Positions 44,819 to 55,046 are shown, numbered from the stretch's first letter. The stretch: 64,000 bases of DNA from JAUUZT01 sp964654015 (GCA_964654015.1 CAZZHQ010000003.1:24281-88280), one strand, 5' to 3'. The notes: generated by a model from the letters alone, not told the origin. Numbers and translations: made by a program.

Positions 44819-45190
44819 TCAAAGATGATTGACAGCATCCTCTATAATTTCAATCCTCTTAAGTTTACCTTCAAAATTAGTTTCTATAGCTACAACATCT
44901 ATGCGCCATAAAGAAGGAAGATCCTGGTGAGTTTCTATATAAGTAAACGCTGAGGAAACCAGTCTCCGCTTTTTTATTGCTGTTATCGATTCTTCAGGAC
45001 TACCAAAATTCAGGTTGCTTTTAGTTCGGACCTCCACAAAAACAAGGCAATCTTTTTGCTGTGCCACAATATCTATTTCCCCACTCCGACAGCGAAAATT
45101 GGTCTCAAGAATACGATATCCCTTCCTCTTAATAGTATCCCTGGCTAACCGTTCCCCTAGTCTACCAAGTTCTTGCCGACTCATCCTCAT
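44819..45190 (-). CDS. yraN: YraN/UPF0102-family nuclease-fold protein
   Basis: A 123-residue YraN protein. GRLGERLARDTIKRKGYRI, SGEIDIVAQQKDCLVFVEVRTKSN and the FGSPEESI segment are characteristic. The E-x-D-x-V and E-V-K/R motif (GEIDIV, FVEVRT) resemble Holliday-junction-type nuclease folds; biological role not settled. It follows rnhB by 13 bases, a common order. Confidence 0.92.
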   Translation of the reverse strand: MRMSRQELGRLGERLARDTIKRKGYRILETNFRCRSGEIDIVAQQKDCLVFVEVRTKSNLNFGSPEESITAIKKRRLVSSAFTYIETHQDLPSLWRIDVVAIETNFEGKLKRIEIIEDAVNHL

Positions 45191-45203
45191 TTAAAACTAC
45201 TCA

Positions 45204-45857
45204 CTATAGATTCTCAATAAAGCACCTCACAGGAGCAAATGATTGACGGTGAATTGCCGAGGGTTTTAATCTCTGTAAATTGAAAAAGTGTTCCTTCGTT
45301 CCGTATCCCTTGTGTTTAGCAAATCCATAACCAGGATAAACCTTGTCAAGTTTAACCATGATGCGATCCCTGCTTACCTTGGCTACAATTGAGGCGCACG
45401 CAATGGAAAGGGACAATTTGTCACCTTTGATGATACCCTCCTGAAAGAATCTGCAATGTGGCAAAGTCAACCCATCAACAAGAAGGAAATCAGGCAAGAC
45501 AGGTAAGTTCCTGATAGCTCGCTCCATGGCGAGGTACGTTGCTTGAAGGATATTAATTGAGTCAATTATACCAGGCGAGACAACACCCACGCCCACACCT
45601 AAAACCTCTTTAGAAATTACAGTAAAGAGGTACTCACGTTTCTTGGGACTGATTTCCTTACTATCACGAACCTGCTGTAGCCATGGAAGACAGACCAAAG
45701 GTAAAATTACAGCCCCCGCAACTACTGGACCAGCAAGAGAACCTCGTCCAGCCTCATCAATGCCAACAATTAATTTATACCCCTCAAGTCTAAGTCTGTT
45801 CTCCCTATCAGCATTCGGCAACTGCAATATCTTTCCTCTTTTCATCATTACCGCCAA
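45204..45857 (-). CDS. rnhB: ribonuclease HII
   Basis: 217 residues. IVGIDEAGRGSLAGPVVAGAVIL carries the first catalytic Asp-Glu pair; the DSK-equivalent RDSKEISPKKRE and the Asp in LLVDGLTLP and the ASIVAKVSRDR motif follow. It removes ribonucleotides and RNA primers from DNA. It begins at the mnmA stop and precedes yraN. Confidence 0.95.
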   Translation of the reverse strand: MAVMMKRGKILQLPNADRENRLRLEGYKLIVGIDEAGRGSLAGPVVAGAVILPLVCLPWLQQVRDSKEISPKKREYLFTVISKEVLGVGVGVVSPGIIDSINILQATYLAMERAIRNLPVLPDFLLVDGLTLPHCRFFQEGIIKGDKLSLSIACASIVAKVSRDRIMVKLDKVYPGYGFAKHKGYGTKEHFFNLQRLKPSAIHRQSFAPVRCFIENL

Positions 45858-46895
45858 CTAGCTGGTTCTTTCAATTATCCCACCACCCAATACTTCCTCC
45901 TCCTGATAAAAAACAACAGCCTGTCCTGGAGTCACCGCACGTTGAGCTAACTGAAATTCCACACATGCCGATTCTGCCATCAATGATAGCGTAGTCTTCA
46001 CTTCTGACGACCTATAACGTATCTTGGAGGCAAGCGCAACTGGACTGTCAGGTGGTTTTAATATCCAGCTTAATTTCCCGGCAACAAGACCGTGGCTATA
46101 AAGCTCCGCCTCTTCACCAAGGAAGAGCTTGTTTTCCTCAGCATCTATCCTAATTACATACAGGGGCTCATGAAAATCCAGTCCCAATCCATGTCTCTGC
46201 CCAATAGTATAAAAAGCTATCCCCTGATGGAGACCCAATAGTTTGCCACTGGTATCCATCATGTCTCCAGGTTCAGATGGAAAATATTTCTTAAGGAAAC
46301 CTCGACCTTTACTTTTAGCGGAAATAAAACAAAGGTCCTGACTTGATTCGGACGCTATGGGTAACTTTTCTCTTTCCGCTATTTGTTGAACTTCAGCTCT
46401 GCAATAATCACCTATGGGAAAAAGTACATGTCGAAGTTTCTCTTGATTCAGCATATAGAGGAAATAGGTCTGGTCCTTTTTTGAATCTACCGCTTTAAGT
46501 AACTTACAACTATTACCATGCCTCTCGATTCTGGCATAGTGGCCAGTAGCCATATAGTCTATACCTGAAAAGAGAACCTGCTCCAGCAGAAGCCCAAACT
46601 TAATATATCGATTGCAGGCCAGGCATGGATTGGGAGTTCTTCCACGTTGATATTCCTGATAAAAATAATCGACTACAAAACGGCTGAATTCCTCACGCAA
46701 ATCTACCAGACGAAAAGGAATATCCAGAACAGTACATATATTTTCAGCCAGATGCGCATGGTATTGAGATTTAGCTGGATCATAGAGCAACGCATGTACT
46801 CCCTCAACCCGATAGCCATTCTTTTTTAACAAGTACGCAGCTACAGATGAATCCATGCCGCCACTTAAGGCCACTGCCACCCGACCTTTACTCAT
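45858..46895 (-). CDS. mnmA: tRNA-specific 2-thiouridylase MnmA
   Basis: 345 residues. ATP-pyrophosphatase motif ALSGGMDSSVAAYLLKKNGY at the N-terminus, catalytic Cys pair: PNPCLACNRYIKF and DLCFI, and a C-terminal beta-barrel with VTPGQAVVFYQEEEVLGGG. It thiolates U34 of Lys, Glu and Gln tRNAs. It ends with its start touching tmk. Confidence 0.95.
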   Translation of the reverse strand: MSKGRVAVALSGGMDSSVAAYLLKKNGYRVEGVHALLYDPAKSQYHAHLAENICTVLDIPFRLVDLREEFSRFVVDYFYQEYQRGRTPNPCLACNRYIKFGLLLEQVLFSGIDYMATGHYARIERHGNSCKLLKAVDSKKDQTYFLYMLNQEKLRHVLFPIGDYCRAEVQQIAEREKLPIASESSQDLCFISAKSKGRGFLKKYFPSEPGDMMDTSGKLLGLHQGIAFYTIGQRHGLGLDFHEPLYVIRIDAEENKLFLGEEAELYSHGLVAGKLSWILKPPDSPVALASKIRYRSSEVKTTLSLMAESACVEFQLAQRAVTPGQAVVFYQEEEVLGGGIIERTS

Positions 46896-47524
46896 TACAA
46901 TGAACGATTACTTTCTCCCAGCAAATCAACTATTTTGGCCCAGATAATACCAGCAATTTCCTTCCGGGGGAGAGAAGCATCTATTACTACCCAGCGATCC
47001 GAGTTTAACGAAGCCATTTTTAAATAGCCTTGCCTGACACGACGATGAAACGAAAGGTCCATAGACTCAAAACGGTCAAATAAATCGCGCCGTCGTGCCA
47101 ACCCTTCTTCAGGAGAAATATCCAGTAGAATAGTAAGATCTGGAACAAGATTACTAATTGTTAAATTATTAACCATTTCTATGGTAGACATTGGAAGCCT
47201 TCGCCCATAACCCTGATAGGCAATAGTGGACGATATAAAACGATCACAGATAACAATTTTCCCTTCTTGTAAAGCAGGACAAATAACTTCATCTAATAGT
47301 TGGGCACGGGAGGCTGAGAAAAGGAAAAGTTCCGATTCAGGAGAAATAGGAGTACTTCCTCTATTCTTAAGTATCCTCCTAATCCTGGTCCCCAACAAAG
47401 TGCCCCCTGGTTCAATTGTAAACGCTGTAGGAATTCCCTGATGACACAGCTTTCTATATAGAGTCCTGACCTGTGTACTTTTACCACAGCCTTCGCCCCC
47501 TTCAAATACAATAAACAAGCTCAA
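46895..47524 (-). CDS. tmk: thymidylate kinase
   Basis: 209 residues. P-loop EGGEGCGKSTQVRTL, DR motif CDRFISSTIAYQGYGR and lid RRRDLFDRFESM, giving dTMP to dTDP. With thyX at 50.7 kb it supplies dTTP. Its TGA-type end overlaps the mnmA start by one base. Confidence 0.95.
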   Translation of the reverse strand: MSLFIVFEGGEGCGKSTQVRTLYRKLCHQGIPTAFTIEPGGTLLGTRIRRILKNRGSTPISPESELFLFSASRAQLLDEVICPALQEGKIVICDRFISSTIAYQGYGRRLPMSTIEMVNNLTISNLVPDLTILLDISPEEGLARRRDLFDRFESMDLSFHRRVRQGYLKMASLNSDRWVVIDASLPRKEIAGIIWAKIVDLLGESNRSL

Positions 47525-47576
47525 ATGTAGTTCCTATCTTACTGTTGTTTCTATTCATCCCAAAATTGCACCTTCA

Positions 47577-48968
47577 CTATGCAATCTCACGGCGTTCAGC
47601 GATCAGGTTTTGCAAACGGTGAATGTAACTTATCTCCGAATTAGGGGGAAAGACTACGCCCAGACATTGCTTCATCTGGGGAATACTGTTATTCCGAAGC
47701 ACGTAGACTGAGACACCCAGCATCTCGGCATCTCTTATCTTCTGAGACTTTTTTCGGTAGTAGCTACGTGTAGTAAGAAAAAGGTCAGACTGTTTCAGGT
47801 CATCCATAATCCTCAGATTTCGTTTTTCTTCCCTTGCACACTTTTGCAATAATGAACGATTCACGCCAAAGAGGAAGAATCGTAGCACCTCTCCCTCCGG
47901 TTCTTTCACCTCTATAATGTCTGATTCTTGTCTGTTACCCTCATGAGAAGGAGTCAACTCTTTTACCTGGACTTCTCCGATCTCATCCATCCAGCGGATC
48001 TCGCCTGGAGCAGGTTGCTGATGTAAGAGGGCATCTACGGCACTAACAACATTTGGATGGACAACCACTTTATTATAATTAAGAATTTCAACAACTACAT
48101 CAAATGTGGGAGGCGCTTTACGCTCAAGTATGGATTTCTGTGTATGACGTCGCTTCGCCTCTTCATCACCCAACGTAACCGTCTGAATACCACCAATGAG
48201 ATCAGATAACGTAGGGTTCATGATTAAATTATCTAACGTATTCCCATGTGCTGTACCCACCAATTGGACTCCTCTTTCTGCAATAGTCCTAGCCGCCTGA
48301 GCTTCAAGTTCGGTACCTATTTCGTCAATGACAATCACCTCGGGCATATGGTTTTCCACTGCTTCGATCATTACTGCATGTTGCATAGCAGGCGCAGCTA
48401 CCTGCATTCTCCGTGCATGTCCTATGGCTGGATGAGGAATATCACCATCTCCAGCTATCTCATTAGAAGTATCTATTACGATAACACGTTTCTTAAGATC
48501 ATCAGCCAATACCCGGGCTACCTCACGTAACATGGTCGTCTTTCCAACACCTGGACACCCCAAAAGTAAAACACTTTTCCCCGATTCAACGAGGTCCAGA
48601 ATTATCTTCACAGTACCAAATACTGCTCTTCCTACACGACAGGTCAAACCAATTATTTGACCACTTCTGTTACGCATTGCCGAGATGCGATGTAATGTGC
48701 GCTCAATGCCGGCTCTATTGTCCCCACTGAATTGACCCACACGGGATACTACATAGTCTATGTCAGCAGCATGAACCTCTTCAGAACCAAGAATAAATTC
48801 TTTATGAAGAAACCGAACTTCGGGGAGCCTCCCCAAATCCATGACTATTTCCAGTAGCTCGTTATAGTTTGTTTCCCGGTAAATCAGCTCACAAATACGA
48901 GAGGGTAATATTCCTAGCAATTCATCCAGATCGTCTGCAATTACCCTCTGCAAATCTATCTTTACCAC
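47577..48968 (-). CDS. R3H/AAA ATPase of the Ycf45/SpoIIIAA-related family
   Basis: 463 residues. The N-terminal ~110 residues are helical (ILPSRICELIYRETNYNELLEIV) and the ATPase core carries Walker A GCPGVGKTTMLREV (~135) and Walker B VIVIDEIGTELEAQAA, with sensor VQLVGTAHGN. The C-terminal part after about 330 is basic and has a nucleic-acid binding domain. Homologues in cyanobacteria and chloroplasts are called Ycf45; their role is unknown. It shares the strand and a seven-base overlap with pdxS. Confidence 0.85.
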   Translation of the reverse strand: MVKIDLQRVIADDLDELLGILPSRICELIYRETNYNELLEIVMDLGRLPEVRFLHKEFILGSEEVHAADIDYVVSRVGQFSGDNRAGIERTLHRISAMRNRSGQIIGLTCRVGRAVFGTVKIILDLVESGKSVLLLGCPGVGKTTMLREVARVLADDLKKRVIVIDTSNEIAGDGDIPHPAIGHARRMQVAAPAMQHAVMIEAVENHMPEVIVIDEIGTELEAQAARTIAERGVQLVGTAHGNTLDNLIMNPTLSDLIGGIQTVTLGDEEAKRRHTQKSILERKAPPTFDVVVEILNYNKVVVHPNVVSAVDALLHQQPAPGEIRWMDEIGEVQVKELTPSHEGNRQESDIIEVKEPEGEVLRFFLFGVNRSLLQKCAREEKRNLRIMDDLKQSDLFLTTRSYYRKKSQKIRDAEMLGVSVYVLRNNSIPQMKQCLGVVFPPNSEISYIHRLQNLIAERREIA

Positions 48969-49843
48969 CCTCTGGTAGCTAAAAGTTCATGTTGAGGTAT
49001 AGTCTTTATATCCAGACCGGGCATTGCCTGCCCCAAACCTCTGGAACTTTCAGCGATAATAGCAGGGTCCTGATAATGAGTAGTAGCCTTCACTATGGCT
49101 TTTGCCATAGTTGATGGGTCACTGGACTTAAAGATACCTGATCCAACAAACACACCATCAGCTCCCAACTGCATCATTAAAGCCGCGTCCGCAGGTGTGG
49201 CTATACCACCCGCAGCAAAGTTAACTACCGGCAGTTTTCCCGTTTTATGCACTTCCATCAGTAATTCCAAGGATGCGCCGAGCATTTTAGCTTCAGCCAC
49301 TAACTGTTCTTCAAGTAAAGACTTAACCTTACGAATCTCATCCTGCACAGTACGCATATGTCTAACAGCTTCAACGATATTCCCCGTACCTGCCTCTCCT
49401 TTAGTCCTTATCATAGCCGCCCCTTCTGAAATACGTCGTAACGCTTCACCTAAGTCCCGACAGCCACAAACAAAAGGAACCTTGAAATCATGCTTCCAGA
49501 CATGATGGCTTTCATCTGCAGGAGTAAGAACTTCAGATTCATCAATGAAATCAACACCCATGCTTGCCAACAATTGTGCTTCGACGAAATGCCCAATACG
49601 ACACTTTGCCATCACAGGAATATTAACCGTATCCATTATAGCTTGAATTATAGTGGGATCTGCCATGCGGGCCACTCCACCAGCAGCACGTATATCCGAT
49701 GGCACCCTTTCCAGAGCCATAACTGCACATGCTCCAGCATCTTCTGCAATCTTGGCGTGCTCTGGTGTAACCACATCCATGATTACCCCCCCTTTGAGCA
49801 TCTGTGCCAAACCAGTTTTAGTAATCCATGTACCCTTTTCCAT
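48962..49843 (-). CDS. pdxS: pyridoxal 5'-phosphate synthase lyase subunit PdxS
   Basis: 293 residues. MKGGVIMDVVTPEHAKIAEDAGA-like opening (here LKGGVIMDVV), the active-site Lys in PVMAKCRIGH and the GTGNIVEAVRHMR segment identify PdxS, which makes PLP from ribose 5-phosphate and glyceraldehyde 3-phosphate. GAGGAG precedes the ATG. The glutaminase partner PdxT is not adjacent and not in the window; ammonia may come from elsewhere or from a distant pdxT. Confidence 0.95.
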   Translation of the reverse strand: MEKGTWITKTGLAQMLKGGVIMDVVTPEHAKIAEDAGACAVMALERVPSDIRAAGGVARMADPTIIQAIMDTVNIPVMAKCRIGHFVEAQLLASMGVDFIDESEVLTPADESHHVWKHDFKVPFVCGCRDLGEALRRISEGAAMIRTKGEAGTGNIVEAVRHMRTVQDEIRKVKSLLEEQLVAEAKMLGASLELLMEVHKTGKLPVVNFAAGGIATPADAALMMQLGADGVFVGSGIFKSSDPSTMAKAIVKATTHYQDPAIIAESSRGLGQAMPGLDIKTIPQHELLATRGW

Positions 49844-49929
49844 TTTCTTTAATCTCCTCTGTTATTCATCATAATACTTATCACTTTCTTTGGCAAATAA
49901 AGCATACCTAATAATAAGCAGACTACTAA

Positions 49930-50658
49930 TTATACATCACTAATAGGGTTTCTGGCCGGTATACCGCTGCGGCGAGGATATTTATCGGGTGTCGGGAAAA
50001 TTTTCTCAACAACTACTAGATAACGTTCCTCACCAAGTTCCTCAACATCAACCTTCTCCATCCTGGCAAACCTACCCCCCATGACATCAATTGCCCTGTT
50101 TGCCTTCTCTATCTCCTCCTCAATTTCGCCTTTTTTATGAGCAACTAACTTCCCTCCAATACGACAGAAAGGCAAAGTCAATTCAACAAGCGCAGACATT
50201 GGAGCCACCGCTCGCGAAACAACCAAATCAAATTGCTGACGATATAAAGGAAGATGGGCTATTTCCTCAGCCCTCCCAACTATTACATTTACATCTGACA
50301 GCCTCATTTCCTTAACCATATGAACCAGAAAGCCCGACTTCTTGGCTGTGGAATCGAGCAGCGTCAACCTGACCTGAGGTAAGATTATTTTAAGAGGAAT
50401 TCCTGGAAAACCCGCCCCAGTGCCTACATCTATGATATCGAAGTACGGTTTAGTTGATCTTTCTTCATTAATAACCGAGACTACAGTCAAAGAATCGAGA
50501 AAGTGTTTTATCTGTACTGCCTGATAATCTATTATTGCAGTCAGATTAAATCTCTTATTCCAGTCAATCAACTCCCGGTAATATAATTCAAACAGCTTCT
50601 GACATTCAACATCAATCTCTATTCCCAGTTTATGGGCTCCAACAATAAGCTCTTCCAT
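49930..50658 (-). CDS. rsmG: 16S rRNA (guanine527-N7)-methyltransferase RsmG
   Basis: 242 residues. Rossmann-fold SAM motif DVGTGAGFPGIPLKI near 78-92, preceded by the family segment NKRFNLTAI, and VSRAVAPMS. It methylates G527 of 16S rRNA. A short C-terminal extension after residue 220 is basic (DKYPRRSGIPARNPI). thyX lies just upstream on the same strand. Confidence 0.94.
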   Translation of the reverse strand: MEELIVGAHKLGIEIDVECQKLFELYYRELIDWNKRFNLTAIIDYQAVQIKHFLDSLTVVSVINEERSTKPYFDIIDVGTGAGFPGIPLKIILPQVRLTLLDSTAKKSGFLVHMVKEMRLSDVNVIVGRAEEIAHLPLYRQQFDLVVSRAVAPMSALVELTLPFCRIGGKLVAHKKGEIEEEIEKANRAIDVMGGRFARMEKVDVEELGEERYLVVVEKIFPTPDKYPRRSGIPARNPISDV

Positions 50659-50716
50659 AAATAAACTTCAACACTTTGCCTTGGTTACTCACACTTTATA
50701 TACTTTTAGAAACAGC

Positions 50717-51310
50717 CTACAGATCAGCAAATACTTGAGGGGCTATTTCTTTTACAATTCTTTTTATCTCCCCGGCTACCAACCTTATCTCAGGTAACGC
50801 TCGCTTACTCGTCCTTAACTTAATAATCTGTCGTATCTCACGAAAATTCCAGGTGCAGATTATCTGTGTCTCACAGGCATTGGGAAGAACATAACGAGCT
50901 ATTTCTGGTTTTATTCCTTCAGCCAACAATTTTCGATAAGCTTCCCAGCAAACCTCCATAACATTCTTAAAACATCGCTGGGCATAATCCCCTTTTCCAC
51001 TTATCTCTGGAGGTTCAATATACCTGGGTTTATCCTCCTTCACGTACCTCTGGCTCCTCTGACTATAGCTTGCCAGCCTGTGTCGAACCAATTCATGTGT
51101 TAAAACACGGCTAGCTCGAATATAGAAAGTGGCGCAAGCATGCTCAACCATTGACTCATGCCCCACCTCCAGCCATTTTTTAATTCGATCTGGTTCCGTT
51201 CCTGTCTTATCCTGACTATCCCAGCACAGCCTCCCCGCTCTCTCTATCAAACTTTCAGGGTCAGGAGTAACAGCTAACAGCTTTACTTCGACATCATACC
51301 CATCTATCAT
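50717..51310 (-). CDS. thyX: FAD-dependent thymidylate synthase ThyX
   Basis: 197 residues. The ThyX motif RHRx7S is exact at residues 76-86 (RHRLASYSQRS), with ESMVEHACATFYI before and NFREIRQIIKLRTSKRA later. It methylates dUMP using methylenetetrahydrofolate and FAD. No folate-dependent ThyA is in the window. Length is slightly shorter than the usual 210-260 residues but motifs are complete. Confidence 0.95.
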   Translation of the reverse strand: MIDGYDVEVKLLAVTPDPESLIERAGRLCWDSQDKTGTEPDRIKKWLEVGHESMVEHACATFYIRASRVLTHELVRHRLASYSQRSQRYVKEDKPRYIEPPEISGKGDYAQRCFKNVMEVCWEAYRKLLAEGIKPEIARYVLPNACETQIICTWNFREIRQIIKLRTSKRALPEIRLVAGEIKRIVKEIAPQVFADL

Positions 51311-51477
51311 GCTTTACTTTACCCTTTCAACATAATTAACCGTGGTCCTAATTTTATTGTACATCTTATATTACAGCATATCAGACCATCATAGATGAAA
51401 AAAGTACACCTATTTCGATATAAACCCATCAGTGGAAATTCCGACAAATAACAGATACTTAACAAACAGGAGAACAA

Positions 51478-53589
51478 TTATTCTAATATGATACGAGCAT
51501 CAACGGCCATACAACCCTGTTGCTGTTGATACATGAAGATAGGATTAACATCTACCTCTTTAATCTCGTCAAAATCATAAACCAGTTGACTCAAGCGGCT
51601 TATACTTTCAGCAACAGCGTTAATATCTTTGGGTGTTTGCCCTCTCAGTCCATCAAACAGTGGACAGGCTCTGGTTTCTCGAATCATTTCTATTGCTCTT
51701 TCTTTGCTTATAGGAGCTACCCTGAAGATTACATCTTTTAATAGCTCAACAAAAATACCTCCCAGCCCAAACATCACCACCGGACCAAAAGCCCTGTCAC
51801 GGATAGAACCAATGATAACCTCTGTCCCTGCTTTGACCATTCTCTGTACCGTCACCCCCTGGACTATCGCCTTCGCATTGTACTTTCGTGCATTATTCAC
51901 CAGCAAGTCGTATATTTCTCCCACTTCTCTTTCATTGTTCACTCCTACTTTTACTCCACCAGCATCAGTCTTATGTAAAATTTGAGAAGAGGATATTTTC
52001 ATTACGACAGGATATCCGGTGTTGTTAGCCAAAGACATTGCTTCACTTTTATCCTTTGCCAGAAATGTCTCAACTACAGGTAGTCTATACGCAGAAAGAA
52101 TTTCCTTTGACTCTAATTCATTAAGTTCTTTTCTTCCTTCAGTTTTTACGCCGTTAAGTTTTTCTCTGACTTTATCCTTGTTAACATCTGTATAAGGACT
52201 ATAATTTAAATCCTTGGAGCCTCGAACTTGTGCTAATTCGTGTAAAGCAGCCATAGCATTTACCGCTACCTCAATCCCATCATAAGCGGGAACTCCATTC
52301 TCAATAAGGCTAGTTACAGCCTTACGGCATTCTGCTCCGCCAAGAAAACCAGCTACAACTGGTTTGCCAGTAACTTCAGAATCCTTTATACCGCTAACAA
52401 TCGCTTCAGCCATTGCCATAGGGTCTGTTGTGGCCGTTATGCTGTAGAGTACAATCACACCATCTACCCAATCATGTAATAACGCCGTTTTCATCGCGTC
52501 ATGATATACAGAAGCTGTTGCCATCCCAGTAAGATCTATCGGGTTCTTAGAGCTACCAAAGGGGGGCATGTATTCTCTCATGTCCTGCTGTAAGGTTACA
52601 GTAGCTTCGTTCAAAGGAATACCCTCCAATTCCGAGGCATCCGCGGTTAAAACTCCAGCTCCACCACCATTAGTGATAACAACTACGTTATCCCCTCTCA
52701 ACTGAGGTTGAACAGCTAACGCCTTAGAACGAGAAAAAAGTGAACTCAAGCTCCTGGCCTTTACTACACCGCACTGTTTCATGGCTGCATCAAACATTTC
52801 ATTGCTCCCAGCCAGAGAACCAGTATGCGAAGCAGCAGCAGCAGCTCCACTCGTAGATATGCCAGCCTTCAATACTATAATAGGTTTAGTACAGCGCTCC
52901 GCTGCCTTCACGAAAGCACGGCCATCCTTCAATCCTTCAATATAAATAGAAATAGTGTCTACATCGGGATCAGTATTTAAATAATCAATCATTTCATCAA
53001 TCTGAACATCAGCCATATTGCCTATACTGACCAAATATGAAATGCCTATGCTTTCAACCCAAGATTTAGCATCTATTGCCACTATCATAGCTCCACTCTG
53101 GGAAATCAGAGCTACCTTACCCGGATAAGGTAAACATGGGGCGAATGAAGCATTGCACTTACTGGGATTGCTCAAAATCCCTACAACATTAGGACCGACA
53201 ATCCTCATGCCATACTTGCCGGCTATGGTGACAAGTTCTTCTTCTAATGCTAAATTACCAGCCTCGGCAAAACCTGCACTTATTACTACGGCAAATTTAG
53301 TCCCCCTCTTTCCACATTCTCTAACAGCATTAGCACAAAAGCGTGCCGGTATAGCTAATATAGCCAAGTCTATTTCATGCTCGGGAATATCAAGAACTGA
53401 CTTATATGCTTTAATCCCCAGAATATTTGTCTCCTTAAGGTTAACCGGAAAGATTTCCCCCTGATATCCCCCTTCTATTAAATTATTAACCACACTATAA
53501 CCAATTTTTCCTGGCAAACTAGAAGCTCCAATAACTGCAATTGATCTCGGTTTAAATAATTTCTGTAAATCCATCTTTATTATTTCCAT
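51478..53589 (-). CDS. ADP-forming acetate/acyl-CoA ligase, fused alpha-beta subunits
   Basis: 703 residues. N-terminal CoA-binding domain RSIAVIGASSLPGKIGYSV, succinyl-CoA-synthetase-like ligase with the phospho-His region AASHTGSLAGS, a linker, and an ATP-grasp beta domain from about residue 480 (VVMKISSSQILHKTDAGGVKVGV), ending EVDVNPIFM. It converts acetyl- or acyl-CoA, ADP and phosphate to acid, CoA and ATP by substrate-level phosphorylation. The fused arrangement is common in archaea and in Dehalococcoidia. Start 53589 or the Met five codons later. Confidence 0.93.
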   Translation of the reverse strand: MEIIKMDLQKLFKPRSIAVIGASSLPGKIGYSVVNNLIEGGYQGEIFPVNLKETNILGIKAYKSVLDIPEHEIDLAILAIPARFCANAVRECGKRGTKFAVVISAGFAEAGNLALEEELVTIAGKYGMRIVGPNVVGILSNPSKCNASFAPCLPYPGKVALISQSGAMIVAIDAKSWVESIGISYLVSIGNMADVQIDEMIDYLNTDPDVDTISIYIEGLKDGRAFVKAAERCTKPIIVLKAGISTSGAAAAASHTGSLAGSNEMFDAAMKQCGVVKARSLSSLFSRSKALAVQPQLRGDNVVVITNGGGAGVLTADASELEGIPLNEATVTLQQDMREYMPPFGSSKNPIDLTGMATASVYHDAMKTALLHDWVDGVIVLYSITATTDPMAMAEAIVSGIKDSEVTGKPVVAGFLGGAECRKAVTSLIENGVPAYDGIEVAVNAMAALHELAQVRGSKDLNYSPYTDVNKDKVREKLNGVKTEGRKELNELESKEILSAYRLPVVETFLAKDKSEAMSLANNTGYPVVMKISSSQILHKTDAGGVKVGVNNEREVGEIYDLLVNNARKYNAKAIVQGVTVQRMVKAGTEVIIGSIRDRAFGPVVMFGLGGIFVELLKDVIFRVAPISKERAIEMIRETRACPLFDGLRGQTPKDINAVAESISRLSQLVYDFDEIKEVDVNPIFMYQQQQGCMAVDARIILE

Positions 53590-53930
53590 CCAGCTTTAAA
53601 CATCAATACACACCACCTCAATTAACTCAATATTTCCGCTTCAACCTTTTCAAAGAGTAATTCTATTTTCTTTAAAAACAATTGGATTTTAACACGGTGT
53701 CAATTTTGAGACCAAGCAAGATATTTGATAGCATTGTTTGAATGCCATGATAAGTCACGGTTACGGGAATAAACCAGCTATTACTCAACAGTTTGTTGGA
53801 AGAATGATCTATAATATATTCTCACAATCTTGACATAATGAACAAGAAATCCATGTATCAGAATCGTGCCACGTTGGAAATAGCTTTTTAGCCGCGGCAT
53901 ATTACATGAAGATAAATAAGGAGATAGAAC
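53590..53930. other. AT-rich divergent intergenic region upstream of the M42 peptidase gene
   Basis: About 340 bases between the minus-strand acyl-CoA ligase and the plus-strand peptidase gene. Plus-strand candidates are a perfect TATAAT at 53810-53815 without a good -35, and a perfect TTGACA at 53830-53835 whose -10 (TGTATC, spacing 18) is poor. AAGGAG stands seven bases before the peptidase ATG. No RNA gene or coding sequence recognised. Confidence 0.45.
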
Positions 53931-54962
53931 ATGATAGCCGACTTGTTATATGAGCTTGTCCAGATACCAGGACCAACAGGATTTGAGAATCGAGTGGCTT
54001 CCAGATTAAACAGTTTACTGAAAGAGCACGTTGATGAAATACACATTGATAAGATAGGCAATATAATCGCCAAGATAAATGGAACAGAGGGGAAGCGTTC
54101 CCTCATGTTAGAAGCTCACATGGATACAGTAAGCATGGTGGTGCAGAAAGTCGACGAGTTTGTCTGGTTCGATCGCTTAGGATGGATTAATTTCTGTACC
54201 CTGCCGGGAACAGCTGTGCTTATTCTGGGCAAGGATCGGGATGTTCCCGGGGTGGTCTGCTCACCCAGCGCTCACTTTGAAGCTGGTGACATAGAGATAT
54301 GGATTGATGTAGGCAATCAGCAAAACTTTGTTTCCATAGGAGATCCTATAGTGTTTGACATGCCGGTCCGATGGCTGGATGACAATAAGAATCTTCTGGC
54401 CAGCCATTCAATCGACGATAGAGTTGGTTGCAGTATTATGGTTGAGCTAGCTCGACGACTGACCAAGAAGCCGAAACACAATATCTACCTCGTTGGATCA
54501 GTCCAGGAAGAGACAAGTGGCCTCGGTGTAAGACATGCTTTACGACAGATATCACCAGACTGGTTTATCGCCATTGATACTGGTTTTGCTCAAGATGCTC
54601 TCCCAGACAAGAATAAAACTGTTCCGTTACATACAGGACTAGGAGTGCGCAGGCTCTCCTTCTGCCAGCCATCTGATAGGATGTACCCTGCAACCGCAAA
54701 TTTCGCCAGCCCACGACTAAATAAACTGCTGGTAGAGGCAGCCCATAAACTAAGCATCCCTTTTAATGTTGATGTAAGCACCAGGACATTCGCTGACCAT
54801 CATATAGCCTACGAAGTAAACCCGGAGACTGATTCCACCCTCATGTTTATAGCCAGAAGATACAGCCACTCTCCTCAAGAGATAGTGGATATACGTAATG
54901 CTGAGTATGCAGTGGATGTCCTCTGCCAGGCAATCACTGATCTGAATAGCTGGGACGAGTAA
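53931..54962 (+). CDS. M42-family metallo-aminopeptidase
   Basis: 343 residues. Metal-site segments: EAHMDTV (His/Asp), SHSIDDRVG (bridging Asp), VQEETSGLG (catalytic Glu and ligand Glu), FIAIDTG (ligand Asp) and the late RRYSHSPQEI with the conserved His of M42/M20 enzymes. Two zinc or cobalt ions would be bound. These enzymes release N-terminal residues from short peptides. A ribosome-binding site AAGGAG is present. It precedes glyS. Confidence 0.88.
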   Translation: MIADLLYELVQIPGPTGFENRVASRLNSLLKEHVDEIHIDKIGNIIAKINGTEGKRSLMLEAHMDTVSMVVQKVDEFVWFDRLGWINFCTLPGTAVLILGKDRDVPGVVCSPSAHFEAGDIEIWIDVGNQQNFVSIGDPIVFDMPVRWLDDNKNLLASHSIDDRVGCSIMVELARRLTKKPKHNIYLVGSVQEETSGLGVRHALRQISPDWFIAIDTGFAQDALPDKNKTVPLHTGLGVRRLSFCQPSDRMYPATANFASPRLNKLLVEAAHKLSIPFNVDVSTRTFADHHIAYEVNPETDSTLMFIARRYSHSPQEIVDIRNAEYAVDVLCQAITDLNSWDE

Positions 54963-55046
54963 AGGCATATAATAACACCAGAAACTCCCATTGACGGGCA
55001 GACTATAGAATTGTTAGTCTAAGAAAATTAGGAAAAGTTTTAAAAA

